A stretch of 64,000 bases of DNA from Microcaldota archaeon (GCA_028867135.1 JAGWGW010000002.1:1-64000), one strand, 5' to 3'. Shown: positions 16,677-25,076, numbered from the stretch's first letter. Program-made: numbers and translations. Notes: generated by a model not told the origin, from the sequence alone.

Positions 16677-17648
16677 TCAGGCAGCTTCAAGCATCTCTTT
16701 CTTTTTATCTTCCATGCCCCTGACCATGTCCTTGTACGCCTTAGTCAGGTCGCCGTATCTCGGTAGGAAGCGGCTTGCAATGTCGTCTCTTCCAGCTCTT
16801 CGCGCCAGCTCTATCGCCTTTCCGTACGTTATGGAACCTTCAGCGGACCTGTCCTGGGCATAGTACAGCGCGCCCTCGGCGCCGAGGTTCACAGCAAGCC
16901 TCTCCAGGAATTCCTTCGGTACTTCAAGGCCGATCTTGTCAGCGATTGCAATAGCCCTCAGTCCGTAGGCGTTGGACGTTACTATCGAGCTTTCGCCTTC
17001 AGAAAGAGACTTGTAGATCTCTTGCGCCTTGAACATTAGGCTGAATGTGCCGATCTTGCTATCCGCTGAGATCATCTGCATCCCGAATTCCCTTGCCAGC
17101 TCTGCTATTCTTGCGTTGCTTTTGCCGCCGTTGGCCTTTATCTCGTAGTCTATAGAGCTGAGGAACAGCTTCTCGGCTTCATCGCTCCTTCCTGCGTTAA
17201 GCATCGCGTCCCCGGCATTCTTGCACAGGTCTGCAGCTGCGTGATACTCCCCCTTTTCGCTCTCTGCGTACGCCTTGGCCCCTAGGGTGAGCCCATGATC
17301 GGCCATGTTTTTCATTGCCAGTTTCTTCTGCACAGTGGCAACAGCACTGTTTCCCAGCTGACTGTAGATCTCGGATGCGTTACCCCTCTGTATCGATGCC
17401 TGCTCTGACAAACCTTCCTTCTCAAGCCTCTTCGCAAGCCTAATGTAATCCCTTGCCGCAGCCACGAGCTGCTTGGTGCTGGCGTCCTGGTTTCCGTTTA
17501 TCTGGTGGTCCAGCGCGCTGCGCTCGCGCAACGCCGCGGCTATCATCAGCGACCCTCCGTTGCGCTCCAGCGTTCCGGGGTTCGCAGAGCCGTTGAGCTT
17601 TACGTCTACCCTTCCCACTCCTCTAACATCAAGTGTTATGGTGCTCAT
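16677..17648 (-). CDS. TPR-like alpha-helical repeat protein, function unknown
   Basis: 323 residues. After a short strand-rich N-terminus (TITLDVRGVGRVDVKLNG), the remainder is helix pairs resembling tetratricopeptide/SNAP-like repeats: ARDYIRLAKRLEKEGLSEQA, GEYHAAADLCKNAGDAMLNA, GRDDIASRFLPRYGDLTKAY. Such proteins scaffold complexes. An ATG at 17657 is three codons upstream. The promoter carries the 18-mer shared with the TRAM gene. It converges on aCPSF1 with 5 bases between. I do not recognise a specific family. Confidence 0.65.
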   Translation of the reverse strand: MSTITLDVRGVGRVDVKLNGSANPGTLERNGGSLMIAAALRERSALDHQINGNQDASTKQLVAAARDYIRLAKRLEKEGLSEQASIQRGNASEIYSQLGNSAVATVQKKLAMKNMADHGLTLGAKAYAESEKGEYHAAADLCKNAGDAMLNAGRSDEAEKLFLSSIDYEIKANGGKSNARIAELAREFGMQMISADSKIGTFSLMFKAQEIYKSLSEGESSIVTSNAYGLRAIAIADKIGLEVPKEFLERLAVNLGAEGALYYAQDRSAEGSITYGKAIELARRAGRDDIASRFLPRYGDLTKAYKDMVRGMEDKKKEMLEAA

Positions 17649-17708
17649 TCTTTCCATTCCTCACATAATCCCATGTCGCCATGAATCTCTCTTAACACCG
17701 AATACGTT

Positions 17709-17726
17709 TTTAAAGCTATTCTGCAG
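17709..17726 (-). promoter_or_regulatory. promoter element CTGCAGAATAGCTTTAAA (copy 2)
   Basis: Identical in all 18 bases to 13652-13669 and placed in the same orientation relative to its gene, 52 bases upstream of the ATG at 17657. The CTTTAAA part is the TATA box. Confidence 0.5.
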
Positions 17727-17812
17727 AAACGTCAATGATGCAGCGATTCCGAAGGTTAATATACCTGAATCGAAAAAGAGTTATCCCGTTCCAATGCGAC
17801 TTCTGGCCCTGA

Positions 17813-17831
17813 TATAAAAAACAAAAGAAAA
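17813..17831 (-). terminator. T-rich terminator after the alpha/beta hydrolase
   Basis: Minus-strand sequence downstream of the stop reads GATTTTTCTTTTGTTTTTT, a typical archaeal T-tract terminator. Confidence 0.55.
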
Positions 17832-17832
17832 A

Positions 17833-18384
17833 TCAGCCCTGCAGTATCATCTTCAGTAGCTCATTCAATGAGACATGCAGCTCCTTGACGTTGAAGTGGC
17901 CCATGCTGTGCTCTATTATCTGTTTTGCGCCGAGCTTCTCCTTGAGCTCGTTGCCGTATTTCAAATCGACGTACGGATCGTTGTCTGAGGAGATAATCGT
18001 AAAGCTGCCGCATGCCTTCCTTATCCTTTCCCATTCTATCGGAGTTGCGTAGAAATTGCTAAGCTGCCTGATTCCCAGATCGTCTGTAAATCCGGCGACA
18101 AGGACAGCGCCGCCAATGACCTGCCCGTCTTCAAGGTTTTCTAAGTATCTCAGCACGGTTATGCAACCGAGGCTGTGGCCTATGAGATAGCATTCCCCGT
18201 CAGGCTTGCCCACGGCCTTGTCCAGCGTTGCGAGCCATGCTGCCATGTCAGGATGCGCAGGATCTGGAAAGCGCGGCACGTGCACCTCTATGTTCCTGCT
18301 TTCCAGCCTCTCCTTGAGCCACGGGAACCAGTTCCCCTCAGGATTGCCTTCCCACCCGTGCAATATGAATACCCTGATTGCCAT
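17833..18384 (-). CDS. RBBP9/YdeN-family alpha/beta hydrolase
   Basis: 183 residues, the usual size of this compact serine hydrolase family. The N-terminus VFILHGWEGNPEGNWFPWL is diagnostic. The nucleophile Ser is in LIGHSLGC, the Asp in SSDNDPYVD and the His in HSMGHFN, so the triad is complete. The substrate is unknown; family members are esterase-like. It has its own T-tract terminator and is separated from the upstream dehydrogenase by a GC hairpin. Confidence 0.88.
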   Translation of the reverse strand: MAIRVFILHGWEGNPEGNWFPWLKERLESRNIEVHVPRFPDPAHPDMAAWLATLDKAVGKPDGECYLIGHSLGCITVLRYLENLEDGQVIGGAVLVAGFTDDLGIRQLSNFYATPIEWERIRKACGSFTIISSDNDPYVDLKYGNELKEKLGAKQIIEHSMGHFNVKELHVSLNELLKMILQG

Positions 18385-18468
18385 TGCAACTACCGCATGA
18401 TGCTGCCTTTCGATATCAATACGCGCAGACCAGGGTTTTAAGCTTTCTTTTATCCATGCCCGAATCAG

Positions 18469-18490
18469 GGCGGGCGGCGATGAGCCCGCC
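18469..18490. repeat. GC-rich hairpin between two minus-strand genes
   Basis: GGCGGGC at 18469-18475 pairs perfectly with GCCCGCC at 18484-18490 around an 8-base loop. It begins just past the stop codon of the 2-hydroxyacid dehydrogenase. There is no strong T-run after it, so it may be an RNA 3'-end stabiliser or protein site and not a bacterial-type terminator. Confidence 0.5.
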
Positions 18491-18499
18491 TTCGCATGG

Positions 18500-19564
18500 T
18501 CATTCTATGAAGTGATACTCCAGCCTATCGACAAAGTCTCCGTTGTCCGCAGGGTAGACAGGCCTTTTTAGCTCCTTTATCGCTTCAACAAGATTCGGTA
18601 TCATTATCTCTGCGACCCTTCCCTGCGCCTCGTTGGTCTGGGCGCCTATGTGCGGCGTTATCAGCACGTTGTCCTTTGCTATTATCTCGAGTTCTTTTGG
18701 GTCCTTTGGAGGCTCGTTCCACAGGACGTCGGATGCGTAGAAGCCGAGCTTGCCGCTCGCCAGGCTCCTTTGCAGCGCGTGCATGTCAACTGCAGCTGCC
18801 CTGACCGTATTTATCAGTATGGCCCCGTCCTTCATCATCGCGAACGAGGAGCCATCTATCACCGGCTTGGTGTTCGCCTCCATGTTTACGTGCAGGCTTA
18901 TTATGTCGGATCTCGCGAGGAGTTCGTTCATCCCTACGAATTCTGCGCCCAGCTCCTTCACCCTTCCGTTCATCTTAGCTATGTCGTTGACGATTACATT
19001 GACGTTGAAAGGCCTCAGCACCTCCGCGAACCTGGAGCCTATCCTCCCGAACCCTATTATGCCTACGGTCTTACCTGCCAGCTCTACTCCGGAGTTCTTG
19101 AAGAACTCCCCGTTCTTCAGCATTGCGGAGCCGTTGTACACCCCTCTCAATGCCATGAACGTAAGCGTCAGCGCCAGCTCCGCCACAGACTCTGTAGCTG
19201 CCCCAGGGGCGTTTATCACCTTGACGCCATTCCTCTCCGCAGCTGCGAAGTCTATGTTGTCGGTTCCGACCGCTGCACGCCCCACTATCCTGAGGTTCGT
19301 CCCCTTTTCCAGGATCTCCTTGTCGACAGGCATCCTGGTCCTTCCGATCAATATGTGGTACTGCCCTATCTCCCCAAGGAGCTCGCCGCGGCTCATGCCG
19401 GGGGAATCCTTCACATCGACTCCGTGCCTGCGCAGCTCCTTTATTATCTTCGCGTCTATCTTGTCTATGACAATCGCTCGCAGGGCGCTGCCGTCATGGC
19501 CGTTTACTGCGATGTTCCCATTGGCGGCGGTTGGCGATTTATCTAGGGGTTTTATAGTTTGCAT
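18500..19564 (-). CDS. D-isomer 2-hydroxyacid dehydrogenase, phosphoglycerate dehydrogenase-like
   Basis: 354 residues. The NAD-binding fold carries VGIIGFGRIGSRFAEVLRPF, and the catalytic residues appear as NTVRAAAVD (Arg), SDVLWNEPP (Glu) and ITPHIGAQT (His). The substrate entry VGRAAVGTDNID matches 3-phosphoglycerate dehydrogenases (SerA). It lacks the C-terminal ACT domain of long SerA and has an unusual polar 28-residue N-terminal extension. It could begin serine synthesis, but other 2-hydroxyacids are possible; no serB or serC is adjacent. Confidence 0.82.
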   Translation of the reverse strand: MQTIKPLDKSPTAANGNIAVNGHDGSALRAIVIDKIDAKIIKELRRHGVDVKDSPGMSRGELLGEIGQYHILIGRTRMPVDKEILEKGTNLRIVGRAAVGTDNIDFAAAERNGVKVINAPGAATESVAELALTLTFMALRGVYNGSAMLKNGEFFKNSGVELAGKTVGIIGFGRIGSRFAEVLRPFNVNVIVNDIAKMNGRVKELGAEFVGMNELLARSDIISLHVNMEANTKPVIDGSSFAMMKDGAILINTVRAAAVDMHALQRSLASGKLGFYASDVLWNEPPKDPKELEIIAKDNVLITPHIGAQTNEAQGRVAEIMIPNLVEAIKELKRPVYPADNGDFVDRLEYHFIE

Positions 19565-19719
19565 AAAGGCACCTTAAAAATTATCGAGCTTTATGCAACT
19601 AGCATGAAGCTGAGCTTCCTGAGGATGACGAAGAGCCAGAGATAACACTAATGCTTGCACAGGACAGATAGCTCAAGTTTCCTGCTTCCATGTTATCCTT
19701 AAGATGGACTTGCACGATA

Positions 19720-19732
19720 TAATATATAAAGC
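19720..19732 (+). promoter_or_regulatory. TATA box upstream of the cupin-like gene
   Basis: TAATATATAAAGC is a strong TATA match. Transcription would start near 19750, leaving a leader of about 30-35 bases before the ATG at 19785. The rest of 19565-19719 shows nothing I can support as a gene. Confidence 0.55.
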
Positions 19733-19784
19733 TTGCGCAGCGGCATTTAACGGAGTTATAAGGATTTGCGGCTGAATACTGCAC

Positions 19785-20339
19785 ATGGATGGTAAAAGGC
19801 AGAGGTATTTCTTTGCGTCGCATGCAAAGCGCAGCGATACGATCTCATTGGGAGCTGCGCCCTCATTCTCGTCTCAGAAGGAGTACTCAAGGCTGATAAA
19901 GAGCATATTGTCCATGGCAAGAAAAAGCAATGCAAAGAACTCCTCCCTTTATGGAAAGGAGATACGGGACATACAAAAAGGAAAGCCGCTTACTGAAAGG
20001 GCCGCTTGGGGCGGAGTGGCACTGAAGAATGTTGATGTCGAGAAGAATAGCATAAGAAAACTGCTTGTGATAAGGAAGCTCGGAGTGCTCGGATTCGAGT
20101 ACCATAGGAAAAAGCACGAGCATCTCAGAGTCGTGGAAGGCCTGTGCCTGATATTCCATTCGAATCACAGGACAAGGAACTGGAGGAGGGGCATGCTTGA
20201 GTGGAGGATCGCGAAACCTGGAGACCGTTTTTATTTCAGGCCCTTTGACGAGCACGGTATGGTGGCATTCTCGAATACGGTGATAGAGGAGAGATCGACA
20301 AACAACCTCGATGACCTGGTGTTTGTATACAAGCTCTGA
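19785..20339 (+). CDS. hypothetical protein with cupin-like C-terminus
   Basis: 184 residues. The first 80 are basic and Ser-rich with no motif. From about residue 85 a beta-rich region (LGVLGFEYHRKKHEHLRVVE, LEWRIAKPGDRFYFRPFDEH, then a strand ending VFVYKL) resembles a cupin barrel: His residues in HRKKHEH, a G-D turn, and a late His in FDEHGM. If it is a cupin it might bind metal, possibly as a sugar-phosphate-related enzyme. It has its own strong TATA and converges on the alcohol dehydrogenase. Fold assignment is tentative. Confidence 0.6.
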   Translation: MDGKRQRYFFASHAKRSDTISLGAAPSFSSQKEYSRLIKSILSMARKSNAKNSSLYGKEIRDIQKGKPLTERAAWGGVALKNVDVEKNSIRKLLVIRKLGVLGFEYHRKKHEHLRVVEGLCLIFHSNHRTRNWRRGMLEWRIAKPGDRFYFRPFDEHGMVAFSNTVIEERSTNNLDDLVFVYKL

Positions 20340-20340
20340 G

Positions 20341-21420
20341 TCAGCGGCTCTTCTGCAGCGACTTCATGTCTATTACGAACCTGTACTTTACGTCTCCCTT
20401 GACTATCCTGTCGTACGCCTGATTGACCTTCTGTATCGGGATTAATTCTATGTCAGCTGCAATCATGCGCCTTGCGCAGTAATCGAGCATCTCCTGCGTT
20501 TCCTTTATTCCGCCCAGGCCAGATCCTGCGAGGACCTTGTGCCCGTTTACAAGGGAGAATGCGTCTATTTTGAGCGGATTGCTCGGCAGGCCCACGAGCA
20601 CCATCTTTCCATCGGGCTTCAGCAGCTGCAGAAGGCCGTTCAGGTCGTGATCGGCGGATACTGTATCGATTATGAGATTGAAGCTGTTCATGTATTTCCG
20701 CATCTGCGCCCTGTTGCTTGTCAGTAACGCCTCGTCTGCGCCAAGTCTTAGCGCATCCCTGACCTTCCCCTTTGACGATGTGAGGACTATGACCTTCGCG
20801 CCCATAGAGCGGGCAATCTTCACTGCAACATGCCCGAGTCCGCCCAGGCCGAGCACTCCGACTGTCTGGCCGGGGCCCGCCTTCCAGTATCTTAGTGGGG
20901 TATATGTTGTTGTCCCGGCGCACATCAGCGGTGCAGTCGCTGCAAGGTCAACATTCTTTGGTATCCTCAGCACAAAATCCTGATCAACGACTATGTTGTT
21001 CGAGTATCCTCCGTAGGTATGCCCGCCGATGCGCCTTTCCTCAGAGCCGTAGGTCCATGTGGGCCCTCCTTCTGCGCAGTCGTATTCGTGGCCCGCTTTG
21101 CATGATGCGCATCTTCCGCACGAGCCGACCATGCAGCCTACTCCGACAATATCCCCTGCCTTGAACTTCCTGACAGATGAACCTGTATTTGCAACCTTTC
21201 CGACAATCTCGTGTCCAGGCACAACCGGATACATAGAACCCCTCCATTCGGATCTGGCTGAATGTATGTCGGAATGGCATATCCCGCAATATAGTATGTC
21301 TATGAGTACGTCCTTGGGACCTAATGGCCTGCGCTCGAAGCTGAATGGTTTAAGCTTGCTGTGCGCGCTATTTGCCGCATATCCTATTGATCTTATCCTG
21401 TTCCCGTTTTGTTTTGGCAT
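20341..21420 (-). CDS. zinc-dependent alcohol dehydrogenase, CAD/YahK type
   Basis: 359 residues, medium-chain dehydrogenase. Catalytic zinc ligands lie in CGICHSDIH and GHEIVGKV plus a late Cys; the structural zinc lobe is CGRCASCKAGHEYDC. The coenzyme site reads VGVLGLGGLGHVAVKIARSM, followed by VLTSSKGK, which suggests NADP(H). Cinnamyl-alcohol-type reductases of this sort reduce aldehydes. The ATG at 21420 is preferred to one three codons upstream. The gene begins about 60 bases downstream of tRNA-Asp on the same strand. Confidence 0.9.
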   Translation of the reverse strand: MPKQNGNRIRSIGYAANSAHSKLKPFSFERRPLGPKDVLIDILYCGICHSDIHSARSEWRGSMYPVVPGHEIVGKVANTGSSVRKFKAGDIVGVGCMVGSCGRCASCKAGHEYDCAEGGPTWTYGSEERRIGGHTYGGYSNNIVVDQDFVLRIPKNVDLAATAPLMCAGTTTYTPLRYWKAGPGQTVGVLGLGGLGHVAVKIARSMGAKVIVLTSSKGKVRDALRLGADEALLTSNRAQMRKYMNSFNLIIDTVSADHDLNGLLQLLKPDGKMVLVGLPSNPLKIDAFSLVNGHKVLAGSGLGGIKETQEMLDYCARRMIAADIELIPIQKVNQAYDRIVKGDVKYRFVIDMKSLQKSR

Positions 21421-21479
21421 CCGGATCATCTCCCCAATGATTTGACGGATTGGAAATTGATATATGTTTGTAATATCAC

Positions 21480-21609
21480 GCTCTGGCCGGGATTCGGACC
21501 CGGGTTTCTTGGTCTTTTAGAACTTTAGGCTCTAAAAAACTCGCAAGCGACCTGCCACACATTTGCGTGTGTTGACAGGCTCGCATCCTAACCACTAGAC
21601 GACCAGAGC
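21480..21609 (-). tRNA. tRNA-Asp(GTC) with two introns (37/38 and variable loop)
   Basis: Acceptor GCTCTGG/CCAGAGC, D-arm TAGTGGTTA, anticodon stem CGAGC/GCTTG, T-arm CCGGG-TCCGAAT-CCCGG and discriminator G73 are clear. Intron 1 (21550-21572, 23 nt) is at 37/38; splicing gives loop CUGUCAC. Its bulge-helix-bulge has central helix CTGT/GCAG and intron helix CACAC/GTGTG. A second insertion of 36 nt (21506-21541) lies in the variable loop; it forms central helix CTTG/CAAG, 3-nt bulges CGA and AAA and a 10-bp helix. Removing both leaves a 72-nt tRNA with variable loop CGAC. CCA is not encoded. Confidence 0.9.
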
Positions 21610-21643
21610 ATGTGAATATAGTTTGGATATACTGTTTAAAATA

Positions 21644-22093
21644 TTAATCGGTCAGCAATTCCTGCAGCGCCTTAAGCTCATCGTCTTTCGCTTTGGGCCC
21701 CATGAGCGTTGTGACGTATCCTGGATACGCGTCGAAATAGACATTCTCCTTCGCTATGTGCTCCTTGAATGCCTTCTCTGTGCTTATCGCAGGATAGAGC
21801 TTCGCGTGGAGATGGTTGACGCCAGTTCCTTCGAGAACCATGTGCACCCTTCCCACGTTGAGCTTCTTCTCTATCAGCTTCGATACCCTCTTTGCAGCTA
21901 TCATGAACTCCTTCAGTTCATCGTCGTCGATGTCGAACGCGTAGCTGTCATAGTGCTTCTTTGGGATCACGAGCGTCTGCCCTTTTATGTTGGGGAATAT
22001 GTCAAGGAATGCCATGTGCTCCTTGTCCTCGTATATCCTGTACGATGGAACCTTTCCGCTTGCTATGTTGCAGAACAGGCAGTCCTTTTGCAT
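21644..22093 (-). CDS. HIT-family nucleotide-binding protein
   Basis: 149 residues. The N-terminal zinc-like CLFCNIASGKVPSYRIYED and the core FPNIKGQTLVIPKKHYDS are typical of HIT hydrolases acting on nucleotide phosphoramidates or dinucleoside polyphosphates. The signature reads NHLHAKLYP: the middle nucleophile His is kept, but the third His of HxHxH is Lys, a variant known in some HIT branches. The ATG at 22093 begins MQKDCLFC; an upstream in-frame ATG falls inside tRNA-Tyr. The gene begins 20 bases after the 3' end of tRNA-Tyr and is probably co-transcribed with it. Confidence 0.9.
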   Translation of the reverse strand: MQKDCLFCNIASGKVPSYRIYEDKEHMAFLDIFPNIKGQTLVIPKKHYDSYAFDIDDDELKEFMIAAKRVSKLIEKKLNVGRVHMVLEGTGVNHLHAKLYPAISTEKAFKEHIAKENVYFDAYPGYVTTLMGPKAKDDELKALQELLTD

Positions 22094-22113
22094 CTTCGTT
22101 CCCCTGATTGAAT

Positions 22114-22208
22114 CCCGTTGGGGTGAGTCGAACACCCAACCTGCCGCTTTCTAACCTTTGGTTAGCGCAGACTACAGGCGGCCGCTCTAGCCATTGAGCT
22201 ACAACGGG
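22114..22208 (-). tRNA. tRNA-Tyr(GTA) with one intron
   Basis: Acceptor CCCGTTG/CAACGGG has the C1-G72 pair of archaeal tRNA-Tyr; D stem GCTC/GAGC, anticodon stem GCCGC/GCGGC, T-arm GGGTG-TTCGACT-CACCC, discriminator A. A 23-nt intron (22149-22171) at 37/38 interrupts the loop CUGUAG|A. Inside it CTAACC/GGTTAG forms a hairpin; the central BHB helix is weak, so the splice motif is relaxed. The mature tRNA is 72 nt. Confidence 0.92.
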
Positions 22209-22265
22209 ATTAGCATCTATAGATTGTATAATATTATTTATATATGCAATCGCTAAGATATCCAT

Positions 22266-25076
22266 ATGCCTGCTAGGATTGCTGAGGGTAGAAGGGATAC
22301 TTCGAAACAAAAGGTGCCTAACTTCTTCTCCGGGGAGGAAATGAGTGCAGGCTCGATACCTGATGAGGAGGAGGCAGCGCCAAAACGGCAGAGGTCCACC
22401 TACCTGCCACTGTCGTTCTTCTGGCTCAAGGACGTCTTCAGGCAGTTCGTTAGCCATTCAAACTTTCCAGATGCCCTTGCCATCGTGTTCTCCGCTTCAA
22501 GCATAGCGATAGCGTTCCCCTTTTTCCCTTACGTTATCCTTGTGCCGCTGTTGATAGTCACGTTCATTCTTGCGATACTCTCGCCGCTGATAGGGCTCAT
22601 GGCGCTGCTCTTCGAAACGCTGCTGATGATCATATACCAGGCGCCGCTGCTTGCATGGATACTGACGCTATTCGTGAGCATATCGCTGTTCCTGGGATAC
22701 AGGCATTACAGGAGCATAACGTTCGTATACACGCTTTCGATGCTGCCGATGTCGTTCATAGGCGCTTACCTTGAGGTGCCGGCTTTCATAATCGGCATAC
22801 TGTACATAGGATACAAGAGGGCCATGATCTCTGTTGTCGCCATAATGATAATGCTCAGCCTGATGTCGGGCGTCACAGGCATAGCGCTGTCCGGCCCGTT
22901 CGCATACAACAACACCGCGGCGCACATCGCCATCGCATCCAATCCTGCGATACCGTTCATGACCCCTTCCGAGAGCATTGCGACGCTCTCCTCGTTCCCG
23001 GGTTCGCTCTCAAAGGCGTTCGGCAGCATGTTCAGCACCGAGGTGTCGGGCAACATCTACAACGGATTCGACGCTGTCATCTCCGCGATACTGTTCAGTT
23101 TCCCGATAAGGATGCTGGAGATGGCGGTGTGGCTTGTCGTCGTTTCCGCAATGACCATGTACGTGATAAACAGCAGGTCAGCGTACAAGGGCACAATGGC
23201 AAGCCTCTTCTCCGTTATACTGCTTGCGAACTACGCCGTGCTTTCTTACATCACCAATACATCGTTTAACTATGCGGTGCTCCTAGGATTCATCATTGCA
23301 CCGATAGTCATTTTCGCGCTGGAGTTCAACAACATAGGGGTCGTCAAGGCGCTGGAGGTCATGAAGAAGGACTTTCTTGGGAAGTTCGGCGAGGCGTTTG
23401 AGGACCTTACCAGCGGCACCAAGGAAACGCTCGATGACGTTGCGGACTACGAGGAAACCAAGAAGGAACTGAGGGAGGCGATACTTGCGCCGATAGAGCA
23501 CAGGGAGATATCGGGAGCTTACAACATAAAGCCGGCGAAGGGCATACTTCTGTTCGGTCCTCCAGGAACGGGAAAGACCATGCTGATGAGGGCGATTGCA
23601 AACGAGCTGCGCGCCAGGTTCTTCTATGTCAAGACGTCGTCCCTACTTTCGCCGTATATGGGGGAGAGCTCGCAGACCCTTTCGAAGATATTCGCCACTG
23701 CGAAGAAGCATGCCCCGGCAGTCCTTTTCTTCGACGAGATAGATGGGATAGCCGGGAACAGGGAGGCGCAGTCGGCCTCCAGCGACAGGCAGCTGCTTTC
23801 CACGCTGCTCAGCGAGATGGACGGCTTCCAGAAGATAGAGGGGGTGGTGATAGTCGGCTCCACCAACGTGCCCAACCTGCTGGACCCGAGCATACTGAGG
23901 CCAGGAAGGTTTGATAAGATAATATACATGGAGCTGCCGGACAAGGACGGGCGCGAGAAAATATTCAGGCATTACATGAAGAACCTGCCGATCAGCAAGT
24001 CCATGGACTATGACAAGCTCGCATCGATGACGAACAGGTACACTGGAGCGGACATAAGGAACGTTTGCGAAGAGGCCGCAAGGAAGGTTGCGGACGAGGC
24101 CGTAAAGGAGGCGAAGGTGCTGCAGATGAACATGGCCGACATGGTCAACGTGATAAAGGCGACCAAGCCTTCCACATCGTTGTCAAGGATAGACCAGTAC
24201 AACACCTTCAAGATGGATTATGAGAGGAGGACCCATCCTGAAGTAATGGACAGGAGAGAGGATACGATAAGGATAAGCGACGTGGTAGGCCTAGAACCGG
24301 CGAAGAAGGCGCTGTACGAGGCGGTAGAGGTGCCGATACTGCATCCGAGCCTTGTCAAGAAATACGACGTGCCTCAGACCAAGGGCATACTTCTGTTCGG
24401 CCCTCCAGGAACGGGAAAGACCATGCTGATGAGGGCGATTGCAAACGAGCTTGGCGATGTGCACATGGTGATACTGTCAGGAGCCGATATCAGCAGGCTG
24501 GGCCTTGAGAGGGCAGTATTCACGATAAAGGAGACGTTCAACAGGGCCAAGGAGAACTCGCCTGCAATAATATTCATAGACGAGATAGACGCGCTGCTGC
24601 CAGGCAGGGATAGCGCAAGCGAGCTCGGCGTTGGGATCGTTGGCGAGTTCCTACAGGAGTTCGACGGCATAAAGCCGAGCTCCGGCATAGTGGTGATCGG
24701 GGTGACGAACAGGCCAGACCAGCTTGATTCGGCAATGCTGAGGGGTGGCAGGTTCGACAGGATGATATTCGTGCCTCCGCCTGGCAAGGACGACAGGGAG
24801 CAGCTGTTCAGGCATTACCTCAGGAAGGTTGCAATATCTGACGACGTCGATTTCGAGAGGCTTGCGGCCATGACAGCTGGGTACACAGGTGCTGACATAG
24901 CAAATGTCTGCAGGCAGTGCAAGATGAACGCGCTTGAGAAGGACCTGTCCACGGCCCAGGAATCGAGGATATCGATGAAGGACCTGCTGAAGGCGCTTGA
25001 CGGCATAAGGCCTTCGGCGCCCGAGCCTGTAATGGGCAGGTACATAAACTTCCTCGCTCTTCACGGTGGTAAATGA
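22266..25076 (+). CDS. membrane-anchored tandem AAA+ ATPase (CDC48-like D1-D2)
   Basis: 936 residues. Residues about 60-370 contain some eight or more hydrophobic segments in place of the CDC48 N-domain. Two AAA+ modules follow: D1 with Walker A GPPGTGKT near 431, Walker B VLFFDEID near 487 and arginine finger region ILRPGRFDKII; D2 with GPPGTGKT near 711, IIFIDEID near 769 and MLRGGRFDRMI. Both keep sensor and second-region motifs (YTGADIRNVCEEA, YTGADIANVCRQC). It is likely a membrane-bound unfoldase or protein extractor. It overlaps the NuoM-like gene by 4 bases. D1 and D2 share a nearly identical 71-base segment. Confidence 0.88.
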   Translation: MPARIAEGRRDTSKQKVPNFFSGEEMSAGSIPDEEEAAPKRQRSTYLPLSFFWLKDVFRQFVSHSNFPDALAIVFSASSIAIAFPFFPYVILVPLLIVTFILAILSPLIGLMALLFETLLMIIYQAPLLAWILTLFVSISLFLGYRHYRSITFVYTLSMLPMSFIGAYLEVPAFIIGILYIGYKRAMISVVAIMIMLSLMSGVTGIALSGPFAYNNTAAHIAIASNPAIPFMTPSESIATLSSFPGSLSKAFGSMFSTEVSGNIYNGFDAVISAILFSFPIRMLEMAVWLVVVSAMTMYVINSRSAYKGTMASLFSVILLANYAVLSYITNTSFNYAVLLGFIIAPIVIFALEFNNIGVVKALEVMKKDFLGKFGEAFEDLTSGTKETLDDVADYEETKKELREAILAPIEHREISGAYNIKPAKGILLFGPPGTGKTMLMRAIANELRARFFYVKTSSLLSPYMGESSQTLSKIFATAKKHAPAVLFFDEIDGIAGNREAQSASSDRQLLSTLLSEMDGFQKIEGVVIVGSTNVPNLLDPSILRPGRFDKIIYMELPDKDGREKIFRHYMKNLPISKSMDYDKLASMTNRYTGADIRNVCEEAARKVADEAVKEAKVLQMNMADMVNVIKATKPSTSLSRIDQYNTFKMDYERRTHPEVMDRREDTIRISDVVGLEPAKKALYEAVEVPILHPSLVKKYDVPQTKGILLFGPPGTGKTMLMRAIANELGDVHMVILSGADISRLGLERAVFTIKETFNRAKENSPAIIFIDEIDALLPGRDSASELGVGIVGEFLQEFDGIKPSSGIVVIGVTNRPDQLDSAMLRGGRFDRMIFVPPPGKDDREQLFRHYLRKVAISDDVDFERLAAMTAGYTGADIANVCRQCKMNALEKDLSTAQESRISMKDLLKALDGIRPSAPEPVMGRYINFLALHGGK

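Noticed and set aside
18469..18490. GC hairpin as a bacterial-type intrinsic terminator
   Set aside because: There is no T-run after the stem on the relevant strand, and archaeal termination relies on T-tracts or aCPSF1. Kept only as an inverted repeat.
19611..19671. Short stretch reading AELPEDDEEPEITLMLAQDR before a stop, in the gap upstream of the cupin-like gene
   Set aside because: It looks like a protein tail, but it has no start codon and a stop just upstream; at about 20 codons it cannot be supported. It may be a gene remnant.
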